DNA of 64,000 bases, taken from a virus. Numbering within the stretch: position 1 is the first letter of the stretch; every line of letters begins with the position of its first letter. Under the pieces are notes generated by a model that saw only the letters and a program-made list of their open reading frames with translations, had not been told where the DNA came from and did no database searches. Shown one piece after another: positions 43,465 to 52,140 of this stretch. The position numbers were made by a program, and so were the translations under genes. Location: IMG/VR virus record IMGVR_UViG_3300045996_000592, positions 62,001-126,000 of that record, one strand, 5' to 3'.

Positions 43465-43701
43465 TTAGTTCTCTGAGAACTCAGATGGGGTTGTAGAGGT
43501 AGTGAAGAACGTACCGGGACCGAATGTGGTAGTAGGGTAATCCGGGAATACCGGAGCAGTAGTGTATGGTAGCGTAAGAGTTGACGGGACAAACTGTACG
43601 GATACAGTGTCTATCTCCTTAACCAACTCGATCAGCTCTTCCATCGTTATGTGGTTCTCACGAAATAACCTATCGAGGATCTCGGTTTTCTTCTGGTTCA
43701 T
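43465..43701 (-). CDS. Small protein between TerL and portal (78 aa)
   Basis: I start it at the ATG at 43701 (MNQKKTEILDRLFRENHITM), because the reading from 43836 lies within TerL. A helical first half (EELIELVKEIDTVSV) and a Pro/Thr-rich tail. Many crAss-like phages have a small gene here; the function is unknown. Confidence 0.55.
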   Translation of the reverse strand: MNQKKTEILDRLFRENHITMEELIELVKEIDTVSVQFVPSTLTLPYTTAPVFPDYPTTTFGPGTFFTTSTTPSEFSEN

Positions 43702-43714
43702 AAACTGATGGGGT

Positions 43715-45919
43715 TTATCGGTAGTGGTTGAAGGGCTGTTTTTTAAACTTACCCGGTTTACGTCCGATGTTGGAAAAGGGACTCCTAGATAAATTACTGA
43801 AAAAACCCGGTTTTTCCAACTTAGTGTCCTCCACATTCATCTTCCGCAGTCCCATGGACGGCTCCTGTACCTTCACGAACGCTATAAGTGCGGCGAGTGC
43901 CACGAGGTTATCGTAGTTACCCTCACCGTTATAGGCTACCATCTCCTTGAGTACGTTTATATCGGGTATCCGTTCTATGCCATAGGTGGTCTTCACTACA
44001 GTACCGTCAGGTTTTGTCTCTGGTTCACCCAACTCCTCTTTCAGGAAATTGATCAGGTAATCGAGAAGGACGCTCTGGAAGAACGTGCCTTGGTTGTGCC
44101 ATCCGTACTCGATGTTTCCCGATATCTCCGCTTTCAGATCCTTGTAGAACAACATCTGTGTCTTGGGTACCAGCAGGTGTTGTTTATTTTTGTTCTGCAT
44201 GTAGGTGATGAAGCTGGGTACGTTCTTCTCAACTACCGTCCAGGCGTTATAGAGTTCGACCATCATCATAGCCCGATCATTCGTCTTGTTAGAGTCATCG
44301 AACCTTCCGAACCACCACATGACCACGTCTCCGCGTTCTATATAGGATTCATCCTGACCGTTTGCGTTTTTTCGCGTCACCTGCATCTCGTTCCGATAGA
44401 TATAGATACAGAAGAGGGATTCGGATGTTGTAGTTTTCCCGGTAGCATTGATGGGATCGACAGAGGCGTAATAAGTGCCCCAGGGAGCGCCGGGCCGAGG
44501 GGCCTCCGTCATACAGATGACACCACTCTTATCCTCAGCTTTCTTGTCTATAGGGAAGGTCATTGGGAGTCTGCGGCTCGGGACTACTTCAAGGCCCTTC
44601 TCCCCGCGAACAACGTCCACGTACTGGATCGGGTATTCTTTATCTTCGATCCGTTTTATCTGACGGTTGACGAGGTGAAGTGGGAAGGGGGACTCCTTGC
44701 GGTACGCGAAGGTTTCGTAAAGGTTGATCGGCTTCTGGGATATCCTCAGCTGGTACTTATCCGCCGGTAGAGTCTTTTTCCACTCTTTACGCTCTTCGAG
44801 GATGGCCTCTAACGCCTCTTTTACCTGAGAGTTACCGTATTGGTCTATGAAGGGTTGCATGTTCCACTGTTCCGGAATAAATAAACCGGATAACCCTTCC
44901 GTACCCTTATCATCCAGGAGTTTTGTTCTGACGGGATACATCTGGTAGCCGACCGGATCGCGCATCATCTTCTCTAACGGTTTGCACTGGTCAAGATCAC
45001 CCACTGAACCGGCGGCTATAAACATACCGGTGGTAGTCATACCCATTTGTAATGCCGGTCGGATGTACTCGTAGGTTTCATCCATTTTAGGACATATACC
45101 GGCCTCCTCCATAAAAAAGTATACTACCGGGCCGCCGACTCCGTTAGTAGCGTCCTTTTCGAAGGAGTATCCGGTGATCGTAGACTTCAGTCCCTTGTAG
45201 GTATCGCGGTCATTTTCCCTCACCGATATACGCTGCATCCAGTTGAGCGGTTTGTTAGGATCTGCCGGGCGGTACCACGCGGTATTACCGTTCAGGAAGT
45301 CCTTATATTCATTCAGATATTTCCAAGAACCCTTCTCGTTGATATAGTCTTTCAGTGAGGCTCCTACTTTGAGTACGGCACCTGACTCAAACCAGTATTG
45401 GTTGAGGATTTTGGCCATATGGTAGTAACTCGAACCGTATTGACGTTTTTTAGTGATGACAACATGACTGTAGTAAAGTTCAGCCAAGGTCTCGTACAGC
45501 GCCATATGATATTGGCTGTCCTGTACCTTGGGGAACCGGAACCTCTTTTCCTCCTTATCATAGATCGGTAGAAAGTTTACCCAGAAATAGTAGTCGCGGG
45601 GTAAGTACCAGGTTTTACCGTTATTCTTGTAGATGCCCCCTTTACGACAACGCTCCTTCTGTGTATCCCAGTAGGTTATGTAGTCCTTAGACATCTTCGG
45701 GGAGTCGCAGTAGAACCCGTGTTTGTTGAACTTACGGGCTTCTGCGTTAAAGAGTTCAGCGGTCTCATCAAACTCGTACCAGACGTTTGTCTCAGTATCC
45801 GGGCCCTCTTCCTTAAACAGGGATTTCACAAACTCCCGGAACTCTTCTCGGGAATAAAAAGCGGTATGAGTCCACACGCCGTTTTCACAGGTGGGGACTA
45901 AAATATAGGGTTCGGTCAT
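43715..45919 (-). CDS. terL: Terminase large subunit, TerL (734 aa)
   Basis: ATPase domain with a degenerate Walker A (ITKKRQYGSSYYHMAK, residues about 155-170) and a Walker B with catalytic Glu (VVYFFMEEAGICPK, about 270-280). The RNase H-like nuclease domain begins with GTYYASVDPINATGK (an acidic Asp near residue 480) and has a late Asp in NYDNLVALAALIAF (about 676). Order and length fit crAss-like TerL. It moves DNA into the procapsid and cuts the concatemer. It is encoded after PhoH and a 68-aa protein, and before the portal gene. Confidence 0.9.
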   Translation of the reverse strand: MTEPYILVPTCENGVWTHTAFYSREEFREFVKSLFKEEGPDTETNVWYEFDETAELFNAEARKFNKHGFYCDSPKMSKDYITYWDTQKERCRKGGIYKNNGKTWYLPRDYYFWVNFLPIYDKEEKRFRFPKVQDSQYHMALYETLAELYYSHVVITKKRQYGSSYYHMAKILNQYWFESGAVLKVGASLKDYINEKGSWKYLNEYKDFLNGNTAWYRPADPNKPLNWMQRISVRENDRDTYKGLKSTITGYSFEKDATNGVGGPVVYFFMEEAGICPKMDETYEYIRPALQMGMTTTGMFIAAGSVGDLDQCKPLEKMMRDPVGYQMYPVRTKLLDDKGTEGLSGLFIPEQWNMQPFIDQYGNSQVKEALEAILEERKEWKKTLPADKYQLRISQKPINLYETFAYRKESPFPLHLVNRQIKRIEDKEYPIQYVDVVRGEKGLEVVPSRRLPMTFPIDKKAEDKSGVICMTEAPRPGAPWGTYYASVDPINATGKTTTSESLFCIYIYRNEMQVTRKNANGQDESYIERGDVVMWWFGRFDDSNKTNDRAMMMVELYNAWTVVEKNVPSFITYMQNKNKQHLLVPKTQMLFYKDLKAEISGNIEYGWHNQGTFFQSVLLDYLINFLKEELGEPETKPDGTVVKTTYGIERIPDINVLKEMVAYNGEGNYDNLVALAALIAFVKVQEPSMGLRKMNVEDTKLEKPGFFSNLSRSPFSNIGRKPGKFKKQPFNHYR

Positions 45920-45922
45920 GGG

Positions 45923-46129
45923 TTATTTTACAGTGACAGTACCATCAGGGTGTTTTATGTAGATGGTAACACTTGCCGGTATTCCGTCTGCTGTAAAGAC
46001 GGGGTCTATACCACATAGATAGGTACTCATCTTCAGGTGTTCCGGTATTTCCTTTTTGTATTCCCTTCTGTGATCAGGGGTTGTCTCTGATAGCCTGTAG
46101 AGCGGTGGTTTATTTGTCGTTTTCTTCAT
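45923..46129 (-). CDS. Hypothetical small protein (68 aa)
   Basis: A basic N-terminal half, then STYLCGIDPVFTADGIPASV and KHPDGTVTVK, which read as small beta strands. It overlaps the PhoH gene by 20 nt and precedes TerL by 3 nt; perhaps a small packaging partner, but no family was recognised. Confidence 0.55.
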   Translation of the reverse strand: MKKTTNKPPLYRLSETTPDHRREYKKEIPEHLKMSTYLCGIDPVFTADGIPASVTIYIKHPDGTVTVK

Positions 46130-46772
46130 ATATAGATAGGATTTCTGTGATTATTTTATGGCGGTGGTTCTCCTTTAATTCTACCAGAGAAAAACCTTCG
46201 ACTTTCGTCAGGTGCTTACACATAAACTCGAACCCTGATTGTTTGGGGTTCTTAAGGTCTATCTGGTCGCTGTCGCCGCAGAACACCAACCGGCTACCTT
46301 CACACAAACGAGTAAGAATAAGTTTTGTCTGGGACTTGGTGAGATTTTGGGCCTCCTCGATAATAACCAAGGAGCCGGGATAGAAGTTATCCCCGCGCAG
46401 GAACCCGACCGGAGCTATCTCGATCTTACCTTCCTGTATCAGGTTCTCTACTGTTTTCTCAGACTTATAGAGATGGCGGATACACTTCTTTAAGGGGCGG
46501 ACGTAAGGCTCTATCTTCGAAATTTCATCGCCCGGAAGATAGCCTAGGTCCTCTGCAGCTACCGCCGGCCGGGTTATGATCAGTTGGTTGATGTCTCCTT
46601 TAAATAGGAGGTCTAATCCGGCGTTCGCGCAGAGAAGGCTTTTCCCACTACCGGCCTTACCGGTAACTACCGTAACCGCACTATTGATGATGACTTCTTT
46701 ACCTGTCTTCTGTTCTTCTGAGAGTTTTATTTGGAACGTGATCGGATTTTTGGGTTTACGGTTCTGAGACAT
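46110..46772 (-). CDS. PhoH-like ATPase (220 aa)
   Basis: P-loop ATPase of the PhoH family: Walker A GKAGSGKS (residues 38-45), RPAV then LGYLPGDEISKIEPYV, Walker B LVIIEEAQN (about 135-143), and the sensor-like FCGDSDQID (165-172). PhoH genes are common in Bacteroidota and marine phages; the cellular role is unclear (ATPase, possibly RNA helicase or RNase related). The start follows TAACCCTATG. Confidence 0.85.
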   Translation of the reverse strand: MSQNRKPKNPITFQIKLSEEQKTGKEVIINSAVTVVTGKAGSGKSLLCANAGLDLLFKGDINQLIITRPAVAAEDLGYLPGDEISKIEPYVRPLKKCIRHLYKSEKTVENLIQEGKIEIAPVGFLRGDNFYPGSLVIIEEAQNLTKSQTKLILTRLCEGSRLVFCGDSDQIDLKNPKQSGFEFMCKHLTKVEGFSLVELKENHRHKIITEILSIYEENDK

Positions 46773-46776
46773 AGGG

Positions 46777-47007
46777 TTAGGGTAGGTTAAACTGGGTTTT
46801 TAATTTTCTAAGGGTAGCGGGGTTTATGGCACCTACCTTCCGGTATTCATCTAGTCCCCATTCAGTAAGGTGAGACTGTCCTGGCCAGAACTCATAGATA
46901 CCGAATACCTTTTCATCTTCTGTCTGCAGAACTATGAACGGGGTGGGTTGGTAATACCCGTCTATGATGTCACCTACTTCCGGTTGGTAATCTGGTTTTC
47001 TATCCAT
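46777..47007 (-). CDS. Hypothetical small protein (76 aa)
   Basis: MDRKPDYQPEVGDIIDGYY, an acidic beta-type core (VLQTEDEKVFGIYEFWPG) and a basic end. It starts inside the epimerase gene's last codons (34-nt overlap) and ends 4 nt before PhoH. No family recognised. Confidence 0.55.
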   Translation of the reverse strand: MDRKPDYQPEVGDIIDGYYQPTPFIVLQTEDEKVFGIYEFWPGQSHLTEWGLDEYRKVGAINPATLRKLKTQFNLP

Positions 47008-47975
47008 GAGTATGTTTTTTTAAGACCCTCTATAAGAGGCTGTGAGACTTCCCAACCGATCTTTTCGCGGTAGAGCGTGTTATCCGAGTTCCTACCCCGT
47101 ACACCGGTGGGACCGGGGATGTTTTTGATCTTTATATCCTTCCCGGAGATACCGATGGCCATCTCAGCTAACTGATTTATGGTGACCATCTCCTCGGAAC
47201 CTATGTTCAGGATATCCGTACAGTCAGATCTCATTAACCGGATGGTGGCCTCTACGCACTCGTCGATGTAGAGGAAAGATCTTGTTTGCTTACCATCACC
47301 CCAGATTTCTATCTCACCTCCGTCAGGGGCCTCGGCCACCTTTCGACAAATCGCGGCCGGCGCCTTCTCACGTCCACCACACCAACAACCAAGTATTCCG
47401 AAGACATTATGGTATCGGGCTGTCCTGACATTCAGTCCATAGTTCCGACGGTGGGCATCATATAAAAATTCGCTACATATTTTCTCCCATCCGTAACAGG
47501 AGTCGGGTGCAGCAGGAATAGCGGAGTTTTCCTTACAGTTAGGATTATCGGGGTCTTCCTGGTTATACGCTGGGTAAATACAGGCGCTCGATGAGTAGAA
47601 TAACTTCTTAACACTTTTCTTGACCGCCTCGTGTGCTACGTTCAGGTTGATGAGCGCTGAGTTGTGCATAATGTCTGCGTCATTCTCCCCAGTGAAAATA
47701 AATTGAGCACCGCCCATGTCGGCTGCGAGCTGATAGACCTCATCAAAAGAGTTCTCCTTATCACTCTCAGATTGCTGGTTGGGCCCGAACACAACACGGG
47801 ACACCATCAGAGGATCTCGGAGATCACCAATGATGAACTCATCGCAGATGTATTCCGGCTTGAGGTATTCTGAGTACTTGAGGTCTACTATACGAACGTA
47901 GTTACCGTCTGACTTCAGTCGTTTGGCGAGGTTACTTCCTATGAAGCCCCCTCCACCGAGAATTAAAATTTTCAT
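46974..47975 (-). CDS. GDP-mannose 3,5-epimerase-like sugar nucleotide epimerase (333 aa)
   Basis: Extended short-chain dehydrogenase/reductase: NAD-binding GGGGFIGSNLA at residues 7-17. I start at the ATG at 47975 because the fold begins with it. Residues diagnostic of plant and bacterial GDP-D-mannose 3,5-epimerase are all in place: Cys132 (SSSACIYPAY), Tyr161 and Lys165 (SCYGWEKIC), and Lys204 (GGREKAPAAICRK), each offset by 13 from the Arabidopsis enzyme's Cys145, Tyr174, Lys178 and Lys217. WGDGKQTRSFLYIDECVEA and VRGRNSDN are further signatures. The enzyme makes GDP-L-galactose (or L-gulose) from GDP-D-mannose; it heads the glycan cassette. Confidence 0.85.
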   Translation of the reverse strand: MKILILGGGGFIGSNLAKRLKSDGNYVRIVDLKYSEYLKPEYICDEFIIGDLRDPLMVSRVVFGPNQQSESDKENSFDEVYQLAADMGGAQFIFTGENDADIMHNSALINLNVAHEAVKKSVKKLFYSSSACIYPAYNQEDPDNPNCKENSAIPAAPDSCYGWEKICSEFLYDAHRRNYGLNVRTARYHNVFGILGCWCGGREKAPAAICRKVAEAPDGGEIEIWGDGKQTRSFLYIDECVEATIRLMRSDCTDILNIGSEEMVTINQLAEMAIGISGKDIKIKNIPGPTGVRGRNSDNTLYREKIGWEVSQPLIEGLKKTYSWIENQITNRK

Positions 47976-47997
47976 TATGTGATAGGATATTATGGTT

Positions 47998-48630
47998 TTA
48001 CTTCCTGATGTATAGTGCGTCACCCCAGCCAAAATTCCCGGCCCACTGGAGTTCCTTCCTCTCGAACCCGTAACCAGCCAAATACTCCTCCAATTCCGGA
48101 AGGAGAGCGCATCCCCTGTAAAGCTCACGTTGGTTAACCTCTACGTATAAATACTTCACCTTATGAAGCAGTTCTCCGAACCCTTTTAGTACCAGTAGTT
48201 CAGCACCCTGGACGTCGATGTTGACGAACGGGTAGTCGTCTATGTTCAACCCGTTTTCCTTGAAGAGTGTGTCAAGTCGTGATGTTGTGACATTGATCTC
48301 CTTTACATACGTTACCTCAGGGTGAGCTATCGTGTGGTAGTCGAGGTCGAGGATAGAACTACTCTGACCCTCATTATTACTGATCTTGAAGGATAACTTC
48401 TCCCCATCTTTATCTGTAAGACAGGCCTCGTATACCAGAGTCTCAGGGAATCTTAGTGTTCTCTCTACCAGCTCAGGAAGGAGATCGGGGTTAGCTTCTA
48501 TCCATATAGAGCGTTCTACCCCGTTGTTATAGTAGTCTTCCAACTCTTGGCCTGTGTTGGCGCCTATATGAAGGGCACCGGTTGGGTTTATCCCGTACTT
48601 GGTCGTGATGGTTTTGTAGGGTATCAGCAT
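47998..48630 (-). CDS. FkbM-family methyltransferase (210 aa)
   Basis: SAM-dependent methyltransferase of the FkbM type: GALHIGANTGQELEDYY (SAM site, about residue 20), IWIEANPDLLPELVERT, and the family's NIDVQGAELLVLKGFGELLH in the middle. FkbM enzymes O-methylate sugars or polyketides. Next to glycosyltransferases it most likely methylates a glycan. It overlaps the large glycosyltransferase gene by one base. Confidence 0.8.
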   Translation of the reverse strand: MLIPYKTITTKYGINPTGALHIGANTGQELEDYYNNGVERSIWIEANPDLLPELVERTLRFPETLVYEACLTDKDGEKLSFKISNNEGQSSSILDLDYHTIAHPEVTYVKEINVTTSRLDTLFKENGLNIDDYPFVNIDVQGAELLVLKGFGELLHKVKYLYVEVNQRELYRGCALLPELEEYLAGYGFERKELQWAGNFGWGDALYIRK

Positions 48631-50066
48631 TATCTTGGTTTTTGATAGAATGAACTATAGTCGAACCCTTCGGCGGTAGGTTGGAACCAATACTCACCGA
48701 GAGAGGCGAACGTAGAGAACTCCGTTATACCGTTACCTATGTTCGAACGGTTGTCGTACTGTTTAACGCAGCCGGGTACGTAGGCGTAAGTGTTCAGCTG
48801 GGGTTGTAGTTTTATGAACAGCCAATCTATCCCCATCGACATATACACATTTTGGTCGAGGAGGTCCAGTATGTGGGCCAGCCTCTTCCTGTTCACGATA
48901 TAGGCGTAGGTAGACCAGCAGCCGTAGGTACGAACAATCTTAGGGTCTTCTGTTGGTTCCCAGTCCCTGTTCAGATTACAGGTACACATCTGCAGATCAG
49001 GGTGGGTATGTTTTCCGTTAACCGACTTGTGCCAGGTCGGTTTTTTATGATAGGTTCCACCTAACCAGAATACGTCCCATTCCCGGTGGGATAAAAACTC
49101 TTCTATATGTTTTAGTCTTTCCTGTATGTCGTCACAGAATATAAGATCGTCCTCCATAACGAACGCATGAGAGTTCCTGGACAGCGCCTCCTTCATTACC
49201 GCTACCTGTGAGTAGTGGCACCCGATCGCACCTGGCGTCCTGTTGAGCATTACCGATATCTTATGTTCCGGTTCTTCTACTTCTTCCGGTAAGAGCCCTT
49301 TCAACCTATCAGCCTTTATCCCGACCCGGGTAAGCTCATTCACCATCCGTTCGTTCCTATCCGGTCTACTATCGAGGTTGATGTAGGCAGCGTACATATC
49401 CAATAACGAGAACTCCTTTTTAGGTGGAGCCGGCGCCTCGTACTTATGGAACGCGAACGGGATAATCCCCTCAGTTTCCGGGATAGGGACCTCGTGTGAG
49501 AAGTATTTAGCTACCTCCAGCGGTGCGAACCGGCAGCCGTCCTCTTCGAATATGTGGCGGTTGTGTACACAGATCTGGGAATCTTCGTTATAATTACCCT
49601 CGAACTTCTTCCAGATAACATCTTTTTCACGGGGTATCATCAGGAGTTTTCTGCTCCGGATCGACACACTATTACCTACCCGGACTTGGTTCCCGTTCTT
49701 GTCTCTCATGTGTCCGGGGTCTGATGGTTCCGGCCAGGGAGCGCCGATAAAATCGTATTCGAGGAATTCCTCCTTCCACGAACCGGGGTTGATCACGTAC
49801 CCGTCATAGTGGATCAGCATACAGTATGGGGTGTCTACGTGTTTCCACAGATGGTAGAAAATGTAGTTGTTCCAGTCGTCTATATCCGTCATCTTATGGA
49901 CGGGTTCGTAGGTGATAAACTCGGGTAAATTCTCCGGTTTGTAGTGGGAGACGATCTTTACCGATCCCCACTTTATCCCATTACTACTCTGTATTAACGC
50001 AGTTACTGTCTCTTCTACCTGTCTTGTCGCTACTGCTATAAGGGTTATGTTGGTTAGTTCTAACAT
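48630..50066 (-). CDS. Bifunctional glycosyltransferase: DUF5672-like plus GT25 (478 aa)
   Basis: The N-terminal part (residues 60-205; HYDGYVINPGSWKEEFLEYD, FIGAPWP, GNSVSIRSRKLL, EDSQICV) resembles DUF5672-type glycosyltransferases; the C-terminal part (225-440; AAYINLDSRPDRNERM, GAIGCHYSQVAVMKEALSR, FVMEDDLIFCDDIQERL, YIVNRKRLAHIL) matches GT25 glycosyltransferases, with the acidic EDD metal site. The two domains are joined by a Pro-rich linker near residue 215. GT25 enzymes add galactose or other sugars to LPS or glycoproteins. A fusion of the two is unusual. Confidence 0.8.
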   Translation of the reverse strand: MLELTNITLIAVATRQVEETVTALIQSSNGIKWGSVKIVSHYKPENLPEFITYEPVHKMTDIDDWNNYIFYHLWKHVDTPYCMLIHYDGYVINPGSWKEEFLEYDFIGAPWPEPSDPGHMRDKNGNQVRVGNSVSIRSRKLLMIPREKDVIWKKFEGNYNEDSQICVHNRHIFEEDGCRFAPLEVAKYFSHEVPIPETEGIIPFAFHKYEAPAPPKKEFSLLDMYAAYINLDSRPDRNERMVNELTRVGIKADRLKGLLPEEVEEPEHKISVMLNRTPGAIGCHYSQVAVMKEALSRNSHAFVMEDDLIFCDDIQERLKHIEEFLSHREWDVFWLGGTYHKKPTWHKSVNGKHTHPDLQMCTCNLNRDWEPTEDPKIVRTYGCWSTYAYIVNRKRLAHILDLLDQNVYMSMGIDWLFIKLQPQLNTYAYVPGCVKQYDNRSNIGNGITEFSTFASLGEYWFQPTAEGFDYSSFYQKPR

Positions 50067-50067
50067 G

Positions 50068-50814
50068 TTAAGGTTTTATCTGTATCCACTCTTCTGGTAT
50101 CATGTGTTTGTTGGCGCCTCTGAACAGGTTCTCGTAAGACGGGCACACCACGATCTTATCCGGGTTTCGGTTTAACCACGCGGCCATAAAAGAGAAGGAA
50201 CTGTTGGCCACTACCTGGTGTTCGCAGGAACTCAACAGAGACATATCTTCTATTTCACTCGTCCCGGTAGAGAACTCAAAACCTGTGTTGAAATTCTCAT
50301 GGGTGAAGTTCTCCATACACTTCGGAATATCATCTGAGAACATTATGAACCGACTGTAGCCCATCACGCGGAAATACTGAACCGCCTTCTGGTAATAGCT
50401 GAGGGGTAGCGGTGGGAACGCGTCCGAATGGATGAGGTAATCACCTAACCGGACGTGGATGCCAACCACTCCAGGTTTAGGTTCATAAGGTACCCCGAAC
50501 GCTTCCAATACATCCTGCCGGCACCAGTCAAAATACTTGAAGGACTGCCAGTAACCGATCAGGTTTATCCTGTCGATCTTCGGGATGTCATGGTAGAACG
50601 GCTGGTTATTAGGGGTTGGTTCGAAATAAGGTATGGTCTGATCCAGCGGCCCGGTCGTCGAGGGTACTTTAAGGTATACCCTTGTGCCGTCACAGTGAGA
50701 GGCATGTGTAGGAATATGGTAGTCCATCCCGTGTTTCTTGGCGTAGGCGATCAGGGTAGCAGTGGAGTATAGCTGATTTCCAAATCTTCCCTGTAGTGTT
50801 ACTGTAGCGGTCAT
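50068..50814 (-). CDS. Alpha-1,2-fucosyltransferase-like GT11 (248 aa)
   Basis: All GT11 landmarks are visible: GRFGNQLY (residues 9-16), HVRLGDY (120-126, the HxRRxDY GDP-sugar motif with Arg122), FSDD (159-162), and NSSFSFMAAWLN (204-215). GT11 enzymes use GDP-L-fucose. GDP-L-galactose, the product expected from the epimerase in this cassette, differs from it only at C6, so an L-galactosyltransferase role is possible. The gene overlaps its neighbour by 4 nt (ATGA). Confidence 0.85.
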   Translation of the reverse strand: MTATVTLQGRFGNQLYSTATLIAYAKKHGMDYHIPTHASHCDGTRVYLKVPSTTGPLDQTIPYFEPTPNNQPFYHDIPKIDRINLIGYWQSFKYFDWCRQDVLEAFGVPYEPKPGVVGIHVRLGDYLIHSDAFPPLPLSYYQKAVQYFRVMGYSRFIMFSDDIPKCMENFTHENFNTGFEFSTGTSEIEDMSLLSSCEHQVVANSSFSFMAAWLNRNPDKIVVCPSYENLFRGANKHMIPEEWIQIKP

Positions 50815-51509
50815 AGGCTTTTTATCTTGTTGATGACCTGGTCATAGAAGTTGCCGGTCTTGTGGTTATTATTCTGGTAGTGGGAGTCTTTATGTACGAG
50901 GTGGTCGTACTGCAGTCCCGGGGTGACGTACATCTTGTACCCGGCGGTAAACCAACGGTAATTCTGATAAATAGAATCCGCCGTGTGCGGGTTAACCGAG
51001 TCATCCCAAACCTCGATGTACTTATCCCTGTTGACGAAATAGTTCATACAGTTCAGCATGGTGTCGAACATACCCTTACCGAGGTAGCTGTTGATGTTTT
51101 TCCTGTCTACAGTAAGGCCGCTGAACTCCCTATAGTCGAACTGGGGACGGGCGAACTCCGGCATATAGACGGTGTCTTCCGACCATTCCCTGCAGAACAA
51201 TTCATCCAGGTAGGTCTTGCTGATCTTATTATCGCTGTCCAGGAGTATTACCCAGTCATTGGATGCCAGCATAACCGCCATCATCTTGTTCCGGTAACAG
51301 TCGAGATTCTGATCGTTTTGAAAGAGTGCTACCTTCGGAACGTATTCGTAATATTTTACAAGGTTCTCATAAGAATCATCCGTACTGCAGTCGTCCACGA
51401 TTACGATCTCCGAGACGCGGTCATCGTGCAGTACTTCGTTCACTGACTCTGTGGTCAGGCGGAACCTGTTATATGTCGGGATAACTACCGATATATATCT
51501 CTTATTCAT
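50811..51509 (-). CDS. GT2 family glycosyltransferase (232 aa)
   Basis: A GT-A fold with VVIPTYNRFRLTTESV (donor-site start), IVIVDDCSTDDSYENL, and the DxD-type metal site LLDSDNK near residue 95. Family 2 has many donor and acceptor specificities. It lies in the middle of the cassette and overlaps the GT7-like gene by 8 nt. Confidence 0.85.
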   Translation of the reverse strand: MNKRYISVVIPTYNRFRLTTESVNEVLHDDRVSEIVIVDDCSTDDSYENLVKYYEYVPKVALFQNDQNLDCYRNKMMAVMLASNDWVILLDSDNKISKTYLDELFCREWSEDTVYMPEFARPQFDYREFSGLTVDRKNINSYLGKGMFDTMLNCMNYFVNRDKYIEVWDDSVNPHTADSIYQNYRWFTAGYKMYVTPGLQYDHLVHKDSHYQNNNHKTGNFYDQVINKIKSL

Positions 51510-52140
51510 AGACCGGCGTGATTATTTTTAAGTGTGTGTATGTTCCTTTATTCTCAACCGAGGATACCTCGTAACGGGCTGTGCTGAGCCCCTCTGAGAA
51601 ATCCCGGCCAGCGCCCAGTACTGACAAATTATGCCGGTAATGGTCTGATCTCTTGGGTCTTGGGTGCGCGAAACATTCGAATCTCCCGCTCTTCACCTTC
51701 GTTAGGATACCCTTTTGGGTGAAGGATACTTTAAGATGATCATCTTCCCCGCCGTATCCTTTGAACCGGTTGGAGAACCCATTAACCTGTTCGTAGTGGT
51801 CTTTCGATAGAACTACCACACCCCCGAAAAAGTCACGATAGAACAACCTGTAGTCGAACTGGCTGGCCTCTCCTGCTATCATGGTGGGGCACTCACAGAA
51901 GGAATAGTCTACCTTCCCGGCCACCGGCAGGAAATCAACGTCGTGGAGTACCAGATAGTCGCAGTCCTTCCCGAACTCCTTATAGGCTGCGTTGAACAGT
52001 AATCCTTTGTTCCAGGGATTTGAATCTAGCTGTTCGCAAACAACTACAGGTAGCTCCGGGTAATGGGCTGCCATGTAGAGGGTGAAACAGGATAGGTGAG
52101 TTACCCGGTCTCTATAAGGAACGATGACGATTGGTTTCAA
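51502..52140 (-). CDS. GT7/beta-1,4-galactosyltransferase-like enzyme, TTG start (212 aa)
   Basis: No ATG lies near the domain start; the TTG at 52140 gives MKPIVIVPYRDRVTHLSCF, the proper beginning of the family, and its overlap with the upstream gene is then 29 nt rather than 182. Motifs: NKGLLFNAAY (residues 44-53), VLHDVDFLP (64-72), FFGGVVVLSKDHYEQVNGF (104-122), and GYGGEDDHL (128-136), the acceptor signature of beta-1,4-galactosyltransferases. It probably transfers Gal or GalNAc/GlcNAc-type sugars in the cassette. Confidence 0.8.
   Translation of the reverse strand: MKPIVIVPYRDRVTHLSCFTLYMAAHYPELPVVVCEQLDSNPWNKGLLFNAAYKEFGKDCDYLVLHDVDFLPVAGKVDYSFCECPTMIAGEASQFDYRLFYRDFFGGVVVLSKDHYEQVNGFSNRFKGYGGEDDHLKVSFTQKGILTKVKSGRFECFAHPRPKRSDHYRHNLSVLGAGRDFSEGLSTARYEVSSVENKGTYTHLKIITPVYE

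Noticed and set aside
11664-45561. Many further ORFs of 60-270 codons on either strand inside the large genes
   Set aside because: They lie in other frames of recognised genes, have low-complexity or Arg/Ser/Pro-biased products and no promoter or leader motif; they are shadows.
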